Assembly: GCA_900554995.1 (NCBI GenBank)
Contig: USJJ01000022.1
Span: forward strand, 1 to 11,336
DNA: 11,336 bases
Reading direction: 5' to 3'
Source of the DNA: an uncultured Ruminococcus sp.
Lineage (GTDB): Bacteria > Bacillota > Clostridia > Oscillospirales > Acutalibacteraceae
The notes under the pieces were generated by a model that saw nothing but the letters and a program-made list of their open reading frames with translations, was not told the origin of the DNA and made no database searches. Position numbers and translations under genes: made by a program. How positions within the stretch are numbered: position 1 is the stretch's first letter; each line of letters opens with the position of its first letter. Positions 1 through 8,618 of the stretch are shown here, one piece after another.

Positions 1-1152
1 ACCCTGTGCCGCAGCCTCTTCATAGCCTGAAGAGCCGTTAAACTGACCTGCGCCGAAAAGACCGTCGAAGTCAAGAAATTCAAGACTTGCCTTTAGTGCG
101 AGCGGATCAACGCAGTCATATTCAATCGCATATGCGGTTCTCATAAGCTCAGCGTGCTCAAGACCCGGAATTGTCCTGATAAATTTAAGCTGAACATCCT
201 CGGGTAATGACGATGAGAGACCCTGAAGATACATTTCCTCGGTATGCTCTCCGCAAGGCTCAATAAATATCTGATGACGGTCTTTTTCTGCAAACCTGAC
301 TATTTTATCCTCAATACTGGGGCAATAACGAGGTCCTTTACCGTCAATTTTGCCGCTGTAAAGAGGAGAACGGTGCAAATTCTTTAAAATAACATCTTTT
401 GTTTTAAGATTAGTGTATGTTACATAGCAGGGGAGCTTATTTTTTATATCTGATTTATTGTCAAAGGAAAACGGGACTATACGCTCGTCGCCGTTCTGAA
501 TTTCAAGAGAGTCACAGTCGACCGTTTTTCTGTTAACACGTGAGGGAGTTCCGGTTTTAAATCTTCTTGTCGGTATACCGATTTTTTTAAGAGCCTCGCC
601 GAGTTTTTTTGCCGGGAACATACCATCCGGACCGCTCTCGTATGAAACATCGCCCACATAGACCTTGCCGCTGAGGAATGTTCCTGTTGCAAGAATAACG
701 CAGTCCGCAGTGTAAACCGCCTCAAGGTGGGTTTTTAACTGCCATTTTCCGTTATCAAGTTTCTTAATATCGACAATTTCGCCCTGACGAAGATCAAGAT
801 TATCCTGCATTTCAAGAGTGTGCTTCATATAATCGGAGTAGAGTCTGCGGTCAATCTGAGCTCGGAGACTGTGCACGGCGGGTCCTTTACCGAGGTTGAG
901 AATACGGCTTTGCAGTGTATTAGCGTCAGCCGCTTTACCCATTTCACCGCCGAGAGCATCAATTTCACGCACAAGATGACCTTTTGATGTGCCGCCTATT
1001 GACGGATTACACGCCATATTACCGACCCAGTCAAGGTTTATAGTAAAAACGCAGGTCTGACAGCCGAGGCGTGCCGAGGCAAGCCCCGCCTCAATTCCCG
1101 CGTGGCCTGCACCGATAACTATTACCTGATAATCCTTTGCAAAATATTCCAT
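1..1152 (-). CDS. mnmG: MnmG (GidA), tRNA U34 modification FAD protein, N-terminal 384 residues (C-terminus outside window)
   Basis: MnmG is the FAD/NADH partner of MnmE; the complex installs the carboxymethylaminomethyl-type group on C5 of wobble uridine 34 in certain tRNAs, in the cytoplasm. The ATG at 1152-1150 gives 384 codons running off position 1; full-length proteins are about 620-630 residues, so roughly 240 are missing. Seen in the translation: Rossmann FAD motif GAGHAG (14-19), ACNPSIGG (47-54), KTGTPSR (199-205), RYCPS (275-279) and a terminal [10 protein letters not shown] (375-384). C48 and C277 match the two conserved MnmG cysteines, and the second lies in the RYCPS motif. A GAGAAG ribosome site precedes the ATG. 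The gene starts 17 nt after the mnmE stop, so the two are almost surely co-transcribed. No frame break is visible. Confidence 0.96.
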   Translation of the reverse strand, partial: MEYFAKDYQVIVIGAGHAGIEAGLASARLGCQTCVFTINLDWVGNMACNPSIGGTSKGHLVREIDALGGEMGKAADANTLQSRILNLGKGPAVHSLRAQIDRRLYSDYMKHTLEMQDNLDLRQGEIVDIKKLDNGKWQLKTHLEAVYTADCVILATGTFLSGKVYVGDVSYESGPDGMFPAKKLGEALKKIGIPTRRFKTGTPSRVNRKTVDCDSLEIQNGDERIVPFSFDNKSDIKNKLPCYVTYTNLKTKDVILKNLHRSPLYSGKIDGKGPRYCPSIEDKIVRFAEKDRHQIFIEPCGEHTEEMYLQGLSSSLPEDVQLKFIRTIPGLEHAELMRTAYAIEYDCVDPLALKASLEFLDFDGLFGAGQFNGSSGYEEAAAQG

Positions 1153-1169
1153 ACAACTTCTCTTTTCGT

Positions 1170-2540
1170 TTATTTTCCTACACAGAACTGTTTGAATACC
1201 TCGTCAACAACAGCTTCGCTTGCTTTCTGTCCCGTCAATTCCAACAGTGCGGCAATTGCATCATCAATGCAAACGCCAATTGCGTCGGGTGTCAGTCCTA
1301 TATTCAGGGCATTTTCGGCATCCGAAAGAGCATTTTCAGCCTTTTGACAGCAAATACGCTGACGTTCATTGATTAAAATTGCCGACGTTGTGTCAAAATT
1401 CTTTGTTCCGAGCAAATTCGATACTCTTTCGCACAGCAGATTGTAGCCGTCTCCGTTTTTTGCGGAGATATAAATCGGTTCACCGAGATGATTTATAATA
1501 TAATCAACATCAAGAATCTGATCGAGATCGGTTTTATTTATAATAGGAATAACATTTTTATTTTTACACTCATCAATAAGCTCCACGTCTTCGTCCGAAA
1601 GCATTTTTGATGAATCAAAAACGGCAAAAACAATTGCTGCACGCTCAAGTTTTTTTCGACTGCGCTCAACGCCGAGCTTTTCAACAAGATCCCCGGTTTC
1701 CCTCATTCCTGCGGTATCTGAAATTCTGAGCAGACAGCCGTCTAGATCAATTGTTTCCTCGACAACATCCCTCGTTGTGCCTTCAATTTCTGTTACAATT
1801 GAGCGATCATAGCCTGTTAAGAGATTCATCAGAGTTGATTTGCCGACATTCGGTTTGCCGACGATTGCGGCTTCAACGCCGCTTGTAACCGCAATTCCGC
1901 TGTCAAAGCTCGAAAGCAAATTTCTTATTTCTAAATTAGCATTAACAATTGTATTTCTCAACTCGTTTTCACCGAGTTCTTCAATTTCATCGTCAGGATA
2001 ATCGACCCAAGCGGCAATATGAGCGGCAACCGAGAGCAAAGATGAAGTGATTCTCTCAATTTTTTTGCTGAGTTTGCCCTCAAGCTGATTGAAAGCTGCG
2101 TTTGCCCCCTGTTCACCCTGAGCAGAAATCAGGGTCATAACGCTTTCCGCCTCGGAAAGATCAAGTTTGCCGTTGAGAAACGCTCTTTTGGTAAACTCAC
2201 CGGGTGCGGCGGCTTGCGCTCCGTTTTGCAGAGCGAGACGAAGTATTTTTTTCATCAAAAAGACACCGCCGTGGCAGTTGATTTCAACGACATCCTCGCC
2301 GGTATAGCTGTGCGGAGCACGAAAAACAAGGCAAACAGCCTCGTCGACCGCGTTTTCTCTGTCAAAAATTTTTCCGAAATGTGCTCTGTATCCCTTTGAA
2401 TCAGCTAATTTTTTACCTGAAACCGAGACAAAGATTTTATCCGCAATTTCAGTTGCAGATTTTCCCGATATTCTTATAATTCCAACGCCGCCGGTACCCA
2501 GCGGAGTGGATATGGCGGCGATAGTCGATAAACCAGTCAT
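1170..2540 (-). CDS. mnmE: MnmE (TrmE), tRNA modification GTPase
   Basis: MnmE is the GTPase half of the MnmE-MnmG complex that modifies U34 of tRNA; its G domains dimerise in a K+-dependent way. The 456-residue product has the normal family length and order: an N-terminal folate-binding domain (about 1-120, with [12 protein letters not shown] near 16-27), a helical domain, and an inserted G domain. G motifs are seen at GKPNVGKS (229-236, G1), TTRD (255-258, G2), DTAG (275-278, G3), NKTD (335-338, G4) and SAK (359-361, G5). The protein ends in FCVGK, the C-terminal C-[ILV]-G-K signature whose Cys (453) is essential in the family. The ATG at 2540-2538 follows an AAAGGAA ribosome site that overlaps the stop codon of the upstream MinD-like gene, which suggests translational coupling. 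No defect is seen. Confidence 0.97.
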   Translation of the reverse strand: MTGLSTIAAISTPLGTGGVGIIRISGKSATEIADKIFVSVSGKKLADSKGYRAHFGKIFDRENAVDEAVCLVFRAPHSYTGEDVVEINCHGGVFLMKKILRLALQNGAQAAAPGEFTKRAFLNGKLDLSEAESVMTLISAQGEQGANAAFNQLEGKLSKKIERITSSLLSVAAHIAAWVDYPDDEIEELGENELRNTIVNANLEIRNLLSSFDSGIAVTSGVEAAIVGKPNVGKSTLMNLLTGYDRSIVTEIEGTTRDVVEETIDLDGCLLRISDTAGMRETGDLVEKLGVERSRKKLERAAIVFAVFDSSKMLSDEDVELIDECKNKNVIPIINKTDLDQILDVDYIINHLGEPIYISAKNGDGYNLLCERVSNLLGTKNFDTTSAILINERQRICCQKAENALSDAENALNIGLTPDAIGVCIDDAIAALLELTGQKASEAVVDEVFKQFCVGK

Positions 2541-2555
2541 TAATTGACCATTCCT

Positions 2556-3278
2556 TTATAGTTTGAGATTAACGTTGAAGCCCTCGAGCCTCATTGCAAT
2601 ACGTTTAAATGCTTCCTTTGCTTTCGATGAATCAAGAGTTGTCATACCCACAACGGAGCAATATGAAATTTTCTTATCCTCGGGAACAACTCCTATAAGC
2701 TGTAAAACCGTGGCGTCAATAACCTCATCAATATTGAGATAATGACCCTGTGAAGTCAGCTTTTTGTTAAATCGGTTAATAATAAGCCGAATATCAGTAA
2801 CTCCAAGCTCGCTGAGCTTTTCGCCTGCAAATGCACCAACACGAACGCAAACTTCGTCTGCGGTTGAGACGATAATTCCCTCATCGGCACAGGCTGCGGC
2901 AAGTAAAAATCCACCGCTTACTCCGGCAGGAGCGTCCATAAGAATGTAGTCAAAAAGATCGTCATATTCCGCAATCATATCTCTGACGGAATCCCCGGTA
3001 TAGTCGCAGTCAAAGCGTGTCGGAGCGGTCAGAAGTGACGGACCGACAGTTGATCGGATCGCCTGCATAGGCTCACATGAGCCCTTGACAACGTCGCCCC
3101 AATTGAAAATTCCCGTATCGTCCGAGGCAAGAATGAGATCAAGACAGCCCATTCCGATATCAAAATCAATTACAAGAACATTCTGTCCCATATTGCAAAG
3201 TTCAATTGCTATTCCTGCCGTCAGGGAGGACTTACCGACTCCGCCCTTGCCGGAAGCCAGTATAATTTTTCTTGCCAT
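2556..3278 (-). CDS. minD: MinD/ParA-family ATPase, MinD-like
   Basis: This is a P-loop ATPase of the MinD/ParA (SIMIBI) class. Family members dimerise on ATP at a membrane or surface to place division sites or other cargo. Numbered from the ATG at 3278-3276 (240 residues), it shows the deviant Walker A GKGGVGKS at 10-17 with the signature lysine at 11, a MinD-like DFDIG...LD stretch (usual MinD form DFDIGLRNLD; here GMGCLD), and a DAPAG Walker B (MinD usually has D-[SA]-PAG, ParA has DTPP). An in-frame GTG at 3287 exists, but the AGGAAG ribosome site (3287-3292) overlaps it and sits 8 nt from the ATG, so the ATG is preferred. The C-terminus (KAKEAFKRIAMRLEGF...) is only weakly amphipathic and lacks the typical Phe/Lys-rich MinD membrane helix. 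No minC or minE is adjacent. MinD is the best call; a sporulation- or flagella-type MinD relative is possible. Confidence 0.85.
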   Translation of the reverse strand: MARKIILASGKGGVGKSSLTAGIAIELCNMGQNVLVIDFDIGMGCLDLILASDDTGIFNWGDVVKGSCEPMQAIRSTVGPSLLTAPTRFDCDYTGDSVRDMIAEYDDLFDYILMDAPAGVSGGFLLAAACADEGIIVSTADEVCVRVGAFAGEKLSELGVTDIRLIINRFNKKLTSQGHYLNIDEVIDATVLQLIGVVPEDKKISYCSVVGMTTLDSSKAKEAFKRIAMRLEGFNVNLKL

Positions 3279-3286
3279 TCTGTTCA

Positions 3287-3292
3287 CTTCCT
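3287..3292 (-). promoter_or_regulatory. Ribosome binding site that decides the MinD-like start
   Basis: The minus strand reads AGGAAG here, 8 nt before the ATG at 3278. It overlaps the alternative GTG at 3287-3285, so the GTG is probably only part of the ribosome site and not a start codon. Confidence 0.6.
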
Positions 3293-3299
3293 GTCCGTT

Positions 3300-5357
3300 T
3301 TATCTTAAAAGATCCGAATATTCATTAGTGTTATTTTCTTCCTGTTCATCACTATTGCCGTCGACTGTGGTCATATTTTTATAATAGTAATTATAAACCG
3401 ACGAGGCAATCGGAGCAAGGCTACCGCCAGAATATGCACCCTCAACAGCGACCGAAACGCAGATTTCGGGATCGTCGTACGGAGCAAACGTGATAAGAAA
3501 ACCGTTTGTGTAAATCCCGGTTTTGCCGTTGATGTTTTTTTCAAGGGTTGATGTACCTGTCTTGCAGGCAACCGGTACAATAGCATCATCAAAGCTGCCC
3601 TCAAGAGTAACAGTCGCAACTCTGCGCATACCCTCTTTTATAATTTGAATATTTTTCTTTTTGAATCCCGTTTCGCACACAACCTCGGGCTTTTTTTCTT
3701 CAATTACGGTTGAATTATCAGAGGAATAAATCGCTTTAACTATATGTGCGCTGTAACGTGTGCCGCCGTTTGCAATTGTTGAAACATAATTGCAAAGCTG
3801 GAGCGGGGTAAAGAGGTTACCTGCCTGTCCGATTGCCGACTGAAGCGAAAAACCTGTTTCCCATCTCTGTCCGATTGAGGCACGGTAGCTCGGAGAATCA
3901 AGCACACCTGTATTCTCTTCAAGTTCAATACCCGTCGGTTGACCCAGACCGAGCATCTCACGGTACATATTCATCTTTTCAATTCCGAGAAGCTCTCCGC
4001 CGAAGTGATAAAAATAGATGTTACAGGAATCCTGAATGGCGGTTCGTATATCAATTGTTGTGGTCTCAGGGTTGTTGTTACAAACAAGGCCGTATTTATA
4101 TGTTCCGGTACATTCAATTGTTGAGTTTTCGTTCGCAACGCCTTCTTCAAGGATGCCGATTGCCGTTGAAACCTTTGCGGTTGATCCGGGGGCATATGTG
4201 CTGAGAAGCGCACGGTTATAAAGCGGAGAATTGGCGTCCTTTGCGAGCTTTGAATAGTCCTTATAGTAGGTTTTGAGATCGTAGGACGGATAGGTTGCAC
4301 AGGCAAGGATCTCGCCTGTTTTACAGTTCATTACAACAGCCGCGCCACCACCCTTGTTAACGCTGTCAAGAGAATTAATCTTTGCAGCAAGCGCATCCTG
4401 AGTGACCTTTTGAAGACCTGCATCGAGAGTAAGAAATACGTTTTCACCGTTTTCAAGTCCCTCAGTCACAGTTGTTTGCTTTCCGTCAAGGGAGGTTGTA
4501 ACGATTTTCTTTCCGTTATTGCCCTTGAGCTGTTTTTCATAGAGCTGTTCAATGCCCGTCTTACCGACAATATCGTCCATATCGTAGCCATCATTCTTGA
4601 GCTGAGCATATTCCTCGGCGCTGATAACTCCGGTAACGCCTATAATGTGCGGTGCAAGAGTTCCGTCGGTGTACTCACGGTAGTTTACAACCTGTACGTC
4701 AACACCCTTATAAAAGCTGCTGTTTTCTTTAATTACCGAGGCAACGAGATCACTGACGTCGGTTGCAAATGTATAGGGATTTGCCGAGTTGAAATTATTG
4801 ATTTTCATCTCATAGCACACGGAAGCGATTTTTCTTGCGTCCGCTTTTGAATAGCTTTCAAGCTTATATCTTTCAATAAGCTCACGCATACAGTCGTCCG
4901 CTGTTGCGTATTTGTTGAGACGGAGAATATCACGGGATTTCATCGTTTTGATATCCTTGTCTCTGTCAGCGGTGAATTGATAATTGCCGTTTGAATCAAT
5001 GACAATCGGCATATCGTCGTTCCATTTAACATTATTTTTTTCAAAGAGATCAATCAAGGATTTGATGAGCTTGTTACGCTCCTCCTGCTTTGAATATTCC
5101 GGAAATTCCGCGGCATTGAAAACAACGTCGTTACCCTGTCTGTTGCCGACAATAACATTACCGTTGCGGTCAAAAATCTGACCTCTTGTCGCCTTGACCT
5201 CGGTTGATTCAACGGAAGCTGTGTTGGAGGAAATCTCTTTTTTTGCATTAATAAGCTGATTTTTTGCAAGTGTAAAAACAAAGACGGCAATCAGGCAGAA
5301 AAATATCACAATCATTGCAATGAATCTTCCTTTTTTTTCTTCACGTGCAAGCCTCAA
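3300..5357 (-). CDS. mrdA: Class B penicillin-binding protein 2 (elongation transpeptidase, MrdA-like)
   Basis: A peptidoglycan DD-transpeptidase anchored in the membrane, which cross-links side-wall peptidoglycan with the Mre complex. Numbered from an in-frame GTG at 5366 (688 residues), it has one N-terminal membrane helix (about 16-34), the PBP dimerisation motif R-G-x-I-x-D-R-N-G (61-69), and a transpeptidase domain with S395-T-A-K398 (nucleophile Ser and general-base Lys), S447-C-N and K602-T-G-T-S. GQAGNLFTPLQL (513-524) is also typical. The preferred start is TTG at 5357-5355 (685 residues), because AAAGGAG (5366-5372) lies 8 nt upstream of it and overlaps the GTG. Its place after mreBCD argues for PBP2 (mrdA) over FtsI or SpoVD, which share the same motifs. 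The acidic, Asn-rich tail (about 664-688) is probably disordered. The stop is 21 nt before the MinD-like gene. Confidence 0.92.
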   Translation of the reverse strand: MRLAREEKKGRFIAMIVIFFCLIAVFVFTLAKNQLINAKKEISSNTASVESTEVKATRGQIFDRNGNVIVGNRQGNDVVFNAAEFPEYSKQEERNKLIKSLIDLFEKNNVKWNDDMPIVIDSNGNYQFTADRDKDIKTMKSRDILRLNKYATADDCMRELIERYKLESYSKADARKIASVCYEMKINNFNSANPYTFATDVSDLVASVIKENSSFYKGVDVQVVNYREYTDGTLAPHIIGVTGVISAEEYAQLKNDGYDMDDIVGKTGIEQLYEKQLKGNNGKKIVTTSLDGKQTTVTEGLENGENVFLTLDAGLQKVTQDALAAKINSLDSVNKGGGAAVVMNCKTGEILACATYPSYDLKTYYKDYSKLAKDANSPLYNRALLSTYAPGSTAKVSTAIGILEEGVANENSTIECTGTYKYGLVCNNNPETTTIDIRTAIQDSCNIYFYHFGGELLGIEKMNMYREMLGLGQPTGIELEENTGVLDSPSYRASIGQRWETGFSLQSAIGQAGNLFTPLQLCNYVSTIANGGTRYSAHIVKAIYSSDNSTVIEEKKPEVVCETGFKKKNIQIIKEGMRRVATVTLEGSFDDAIVPVACKTGTSTLEKNINGKTGIYTNGFLITFAPYDDPEICVSVAVEGAYSGGSLAPIASSVYNYYYKNMTTVDGNSDEQEENNTNEYSDLLR

Positions 5358-5365
5358 TGTTTTCA

Positions 5366-5372
5366 CTCCTTT
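5366..5372 (-). promoter_or_regulatory. Ribosome binding site pointing to a TTG start for the PBP2 gene
   Basis: The minus strand reads AAAGGAG here, 8 nt from TTG (5357-5355). The GTG at 5366-5364 overlaps the site itself and has no separate ribosome site at a usable distance. Confidence 0.6.
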
Positions 5373-5415
5373 GCTTTATAATTATTTAAAAATTACAAAT
5401 ATAAAATAAGAAAAA

Positions 5416-5937
5416 TCAATTAAATTTTTTCACAATCACACGGACGATTAAATAAAAAATCGGAGTGAAAATTGTCGTATAAATTGCGGACAAAAAATAA
5501 TATTTAAGATAGAAAACAAACGTAATATTTATACCGTCAAAAATGAAAAAGAAAAGACAGTAAAGAGAATTGAGAATCAATGAAAATGCGAGAGTGAAAA
5601 TCATCGCAGTTACAAGATTGTTTCGCATCAGATAGGTTATCAACATTCCCGTTGTGAATCCGATAAGCGTGAGCATAACCGAATAGAAACAAACGCTGTC
5701 GGGGCTGACGGTTTCAAGCATCATCCCGGCTGCAAGACCGTAAAAAAGTCCGCTGAACTCACGTTCAAACATTGCGACACAAACCGTTACAGGGATCAAC
5801 AGACAGGCGTGTATACCGAACGGTGCGGGAAAAAATCCTCCCGTTGTTTGAATAATAAACGTTATGAGCACTATTACGGCAAGAAGGATTCGCCTTTTTA
5901 TACTATCTTTTTTGCTCAGCTCTTCAATGTAATTCAT
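5416..5937 (-). CDS. mreD: MreD, rod-shape-determining membrane protein
   Basis: MreD is a polytopic inner-membrane protein that works with MreC and the PBP2/RodA pair in side-wall synthesis. The product is 173 residues from the ATG at 5937-5935 (176 from a GTG at 5946), the usual length of 160-180. It is strongly hydrophobic, with about five or six membrane segments (near 20-37, 46-60, 66-80, 84-106, 112-136 and 150-172 in the longer numbering). The E-x-E-F-S-G-L-F-Y-G-L segment (61-71) matches the family's typical 'GLFxGLxxD' core. The ATG is preferred: it begins 1 nt after the mreC stop, and the end of mreC supplies GGGTGA 5 nt upstream, while the GTG lies inside that site. Sequence conservation in MreD is low, so the call rests on topology, the core motif and position between mreC and the PBP2 gene. 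Confidence 0.9.
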   Translation of the reverse strand: MNYIEELSKKDSIKRRILLAVIVLITFIIQTTGGFFPAPFGIHACLLIPVTVCVAMFEREFSGLFYGLAAGMMLETVSPDSVCFYSVMLTLIGFTTGMLITYLMRNNLVTAMIFTLAFSLILNSLYCLFFFIFDGINITFVFYLKYYFLSAIYTTIFTPIFYLIVRVIVKKFN

Positions 5938-5938
5938 A

Positions 5939-6799
5939 TCAGTCACCCGTAATGGTTATAACGCCCTGACCCTCAAACTCGGTGATTATGAAAACCTCGG
6001 AAAGCTCTTCAATATTGACCGCCGATCTGACAGTCGCAAAGGAAGTGCCGTCCTCCTTTGAGTTTTCAATCTTAACAACCGTTCCGACAATGAGATCCTT
6101 GGGATAAATTCCGCCGTTGCCCGTTGTGCAGATAATTCCGCTCGGTGAAACGGATGAATCGGATTTGAGACCCGGCAGCTTGCAGTAAACTCTGTCATCG
6201 GTCTCTCCCATACCCATAACATAGCCGATTTCGCCTGTATAGGTTTCATAAACGCTGACATTTGTTTTCGGGTTTGAAATTGTATAAACGGTGCAGGAGG
6301 TCGGGCTGACGCTTGCAACAACACCGACCAAATTTTTGCCGTAGATAACGGGATCGTTTATTTTTATTCCGCTAGTCGTTCCCTTATTGAGAGTGAATGA
6401 TGCAAACGGATTTTCAAAATCGTTTGAGATTATCTTTGCATTTTCAAATTTAAAATCGGGATTTTCTTCCTTAACTCCGAGAAAATCTTCATAGGTTTTG
6501 AGCTTCTTTTTTAGATTATTGTAGTCAATAATCTCGTTCTGATATTCGCCGATCTGCTCCTTAAGTTTGCGGTTTTCCTCAGCAAGCTTTGACGACGATT
6601 TAAAGCTGTCGTTGAAGTTTGAAAATTTATAACTGAGATATGAAGAAAAGTGCTGAAGAGGATGAAGTACGGTGCTCGTTGCCGATGAAAGCGGCGTGGA
6701 ATTGTTATGTGTATATGCGGCGATAACTGCGCCGAGCGAAAGTGCGACAATCACGCATATAAGCGCCTTAAAAGCACGGTTTCTGAATATTTTTTTCAT
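5939..6799 (-). CDS. mreC: MreC, rod-shape-determining protein
   Basis: MreC is a bitopic membrane protein whose extracytoplasmic part binds and activates PBP2-type transpeptidases. The 286-residue product has the family plan: a short basic cytoplasmic N-terminus, one membrane helix (about 11-29), a charged coiled coil (about 64-106, E/K/L-rich), and a beta-rich C-terminal domain (about 118-275). The latter contains NPVIYG-like NDPVIYGKNLVGVV (148-161), an SPTSCTVYTISNP strand (165-177) and TTGNGGIYPKDLIVGTV (225-241), all typical of MreC. A strong AAGGAGG site (6809-6815) lies 9 nt before the ATG. It sits 34 nt after the mreB stop and 1 nt before the preferred mreD start. Nothing is broken, even though mreB upstream is. 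Confidence 0.95.
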   Translation of the reverse strand: MKKIFRNRAFKALICVIVALSLGAVIAAYTHNNSTPLSSATSTVLHPLQHFSSYLSYKFSNFNDSFKSSSKLAEENRKLKEQIGEYQNEIIDYNNLKKKLKTYEDFLGVKEENPDFKFENAKIISNDFENPFASFTLNKGTTSGIKINDPVIYGKNLVGVVASVSPTSCTVYTISNPKTNVSVYETYTGEIGYVMGMGETDDRVYCKLPGLKSDSSVSPSGIICTTGNGGIYPKDLIVGTVVKIENSKEDGTSFATVRSAVNIEELSEVFIITEFEGQGVITITGD

Positions 6800-6833
6800 T
6801 CCTCTTCACCTCCTTGGTATGTAAAAGTTTTTA

Positions 6834-7813
6834 TCAGCGGCGTTTTTCAAGGCAGATGCCTGTTCCCTCAACAACGCAGTCAAGCGGATTGTCCGCAACT
6901 CTGACGGGAATCTTGACCTCCTGCTCAATGAGCTTGTCAAGACCTCTGAGGAGTGCTCCGCCGCCGGTGAGGGTGATTCCGTTGTCGATAATGTCAGCGG
7001 CAAGCTCGGGCGGTGTGTTTTCAAGGGTAATTTTGATAGCGTCAATAATCTGATAAATCGCTTCCTTGAGGGCGTCACGAATTTCCGCAGCAGTTACCTC
7101 AACATCTTTCGGAAGTCCGTCGATGAGGTTTCTTCCCTTAACGTTGATTGCGCCCTCTCCTTCGTATTCAAATGCGGAACCGATCTGAATTTTTATATCC
7201 TCTGCGGTTCTTTCACCGATGAGAAGATTATATTTCTTTCTGACATAGTTGATTATCGCCTCGTCATAGCTGTCACCTGCGCCTTTGACAGAGCGTGAAG
7301 TAACAATATCGCTGAGTGCAACTACGGCAACCTCAGCGGTACCGCCGCCGATATCGACAATCATCGAACCCTCGGGCTTTTCAACGTCGATTCCTGCACC
7401 GATTGCAGCGGCTCTTCAATGAGGCTTACATATCTTGCGCCTGCTGATTTTGCGGCGTCGTTTACAGCTCTGCGTTCAACCTCGGTAACACCGGACGGAA
7501 CACAGATCATAACTCGGGTTTTACTGAGCGGAGATGCAGTGATCGCCTTGCGGATAAATTTTTTAAGCATCTCTGCGGTTGCGTCAAAGTCGGCAATAAC
7601 ACCGTCACGAAGAGGGCGGAGAGCGACGATTGAACCCGGCGTTCTGCCGATCATATCCTTTGCCTCTGAACCGACCGCAACAACCTTAACCGGAGTAAAT
7701 CTCTGATCGACCGCAACGACCGACGGCTCACGGATTATAATTCCCTTGCCTTTTACAAAAACGAGAGTATTTGAAGTTCCGAGATCAATTCCGATATCCT
7801 GTGAAAATAACAT
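6834..7813 (-). pseudogene. mreB: MreB actin-like cell-shape protein, reading frame broken near 7404-7409
   Basis: MreB forms ATP-bound membrane filaments that guide side-wall synthesis. The ATG at 7813-7811 has a GGGAGA site upstream and gives GIDLGTSNT (8-16, phosphate 1), [10 protein letters not shown] (106-115) and IEEP (132-135). Just after that the frame is lost. The first frame runs to TGA at 7363-7361. The second frame continues with the rest of MreB: IVDIGGGTAEV (phosphate 2), GERTAEDIK and GGGALLRGLD (adenosine motif), to TGA at 6836-6834. Family members read EEP[LM]AAAIGAG; here CCG is followed by CT, then GCA ATC GGT, so about 7 nt are missing. The span is 980 nt; adding 7 gives 329 codons, a normal MreB. 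The broken frame's stop overlaps an ATG (ATGA, 7361-7364) in the second frame, so coupled translation of a C-terminal half is formally possible. A sequencing or assembly error is a serious alternative. Confidence 0.9.
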
Positions 7814-7826
7814 AATAATTTCTCCC

Positions 7827-8582
7827 TTACTGATTATTTGCTGTCGTGGTGTTTTCACTGAGCTTTGTGAAACGCTCCGTCGGATGCGTGCTTACGTTGT
7901 CCGTCGGAAGCTCCTTGATCGTTGTGCACGAATTGATCAGCTCAATTACCGAATCCTTGTCGTAGCATTTATCATAGACGGAAACCGTGATCTCGATCAT
8001 CGGCTCGCCGTCGTCAATGCAGAAATAATAAACGTCCGTGTTCTCGGAGGCAACTTTGTAGGTTATGGTCTTGGCATTTTTGCCGAGAAGAGATGTTTCA
8101 CCCTCTGTGATGTCAGATATCTCGTCGCCGATTGTGTTCAGCTTCACGATGTTGGCGAGATAGCTGTTATACGTCTCCTGCAAGGTCTTATTCATACTGT
8201 AAGTGAACTCCATCTGGCAGGCGGAAACTCCCGACTTTGTACATTTGCCCGTATGACGGAGCCTTACATACGATACCTCCCGAGAAACCGACCAGTTGCT
8301 CGGCACATCAATGCTGACGACCGCATTTTCAATCTTTGAGTTCCTCTTATTGGTGATTTTGTCGGGAAATTCATATGGCTCGGTGACCTTATTTCCGTCA
8401 TTATCGGTTTTTTCGATGATGAGACGACCCCATTTGTCCTGCATGGTCTTGCCGTCCTTATCCGTGGCAAGGGTGTAAGAAACGCCGTCCTTGTCAACAA
8501 TCGAATTGTTCTTTCCGCAGGCGGTCATCGCAACGGAAAAAACAAGTAAAAATGCAGAAATTATAATAAGAGATTTTTTCAA
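7827..8582 (-). CDS. Predicted lipoprotein of unknown function, first gene of the mre operon
   Basis: The function is not recognised. The 251-residue product starts at TTG (8582-8580), preceded by an AGGCG ribosome site; only this start gives the basic-hydrophobic signal [16 protein letters not shown] type II signal cleavage site is seen at M-T-A-C, with the lipid-attached Cys at 22, so the protein is probably anchored on the outer face of the membrane. Residues 28-70 are rich in D-K-D-G/D-N-D-G turns. Residues 85-225 alternate strand- and helix-like stretches and include P-S-N-W (94-97) and five or so Cys residues (114, 122, 188, 206, 219). The pattern is faintly like PsbP/Mog1-type lipoproteins, but this is a guess. 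The tail (about 226-251) is Thr/Asn-rich and probably disordered. It lies 13 nt before mreB and shares the operon promoter, so a cell-envelope role is plausible but unproven. Confidence 0.85.
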   Translation of the reverse strand: MKKSLIIISAFLLVFSVAMTACGKNNSIVDKDGVSYTLATDKDGKTMQDKWGRLIIEKTDNDGNKVTEPYEFPDKITNKRNSKIENAVVSIDVPSNWSVSREVSYVRLRHTGKCTKSGVSACQMEFTYSMNKTLQETYNSYLANIVKLNTIGDEISDITEGETSLLGKNAKTITYKVASENTDVYYFCIDDGEPMIEITVSVYDKCYDKDSVIELINSCTTIKELPTDNVSTHPTERFTKLSENTTTANNQ

Positions 8583-8618
8583 ACAAATCGCCTACTTTAC
8601 AATTTTATTCAATATAAA

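Noticed and set aside
4410..4850. A 146-codon plus-strand open frame inside the PBP2 gene
   Set aside because: It is fully antisense to a well-supported transpeptidase gene, with no ribosome site or recognisable motif.
7404..7412. Programmed ribosomal frameshift in mreB
   Set aside because: A -1 shift would restore the frame but still drop two of the three conserved Ala residues. There is no slippery heptamer (the sequence is CCGCTGCA) and no obvious downstream stimulator.
7746..8339. A 197-codon open frame on the plus strand across the lipoprotein gene and the mreB start
   Set aside because: It is antisense to two supported genes, has no ribosome site or family-like motifs, and its residue pattern is that of a reverse-complement shadow.
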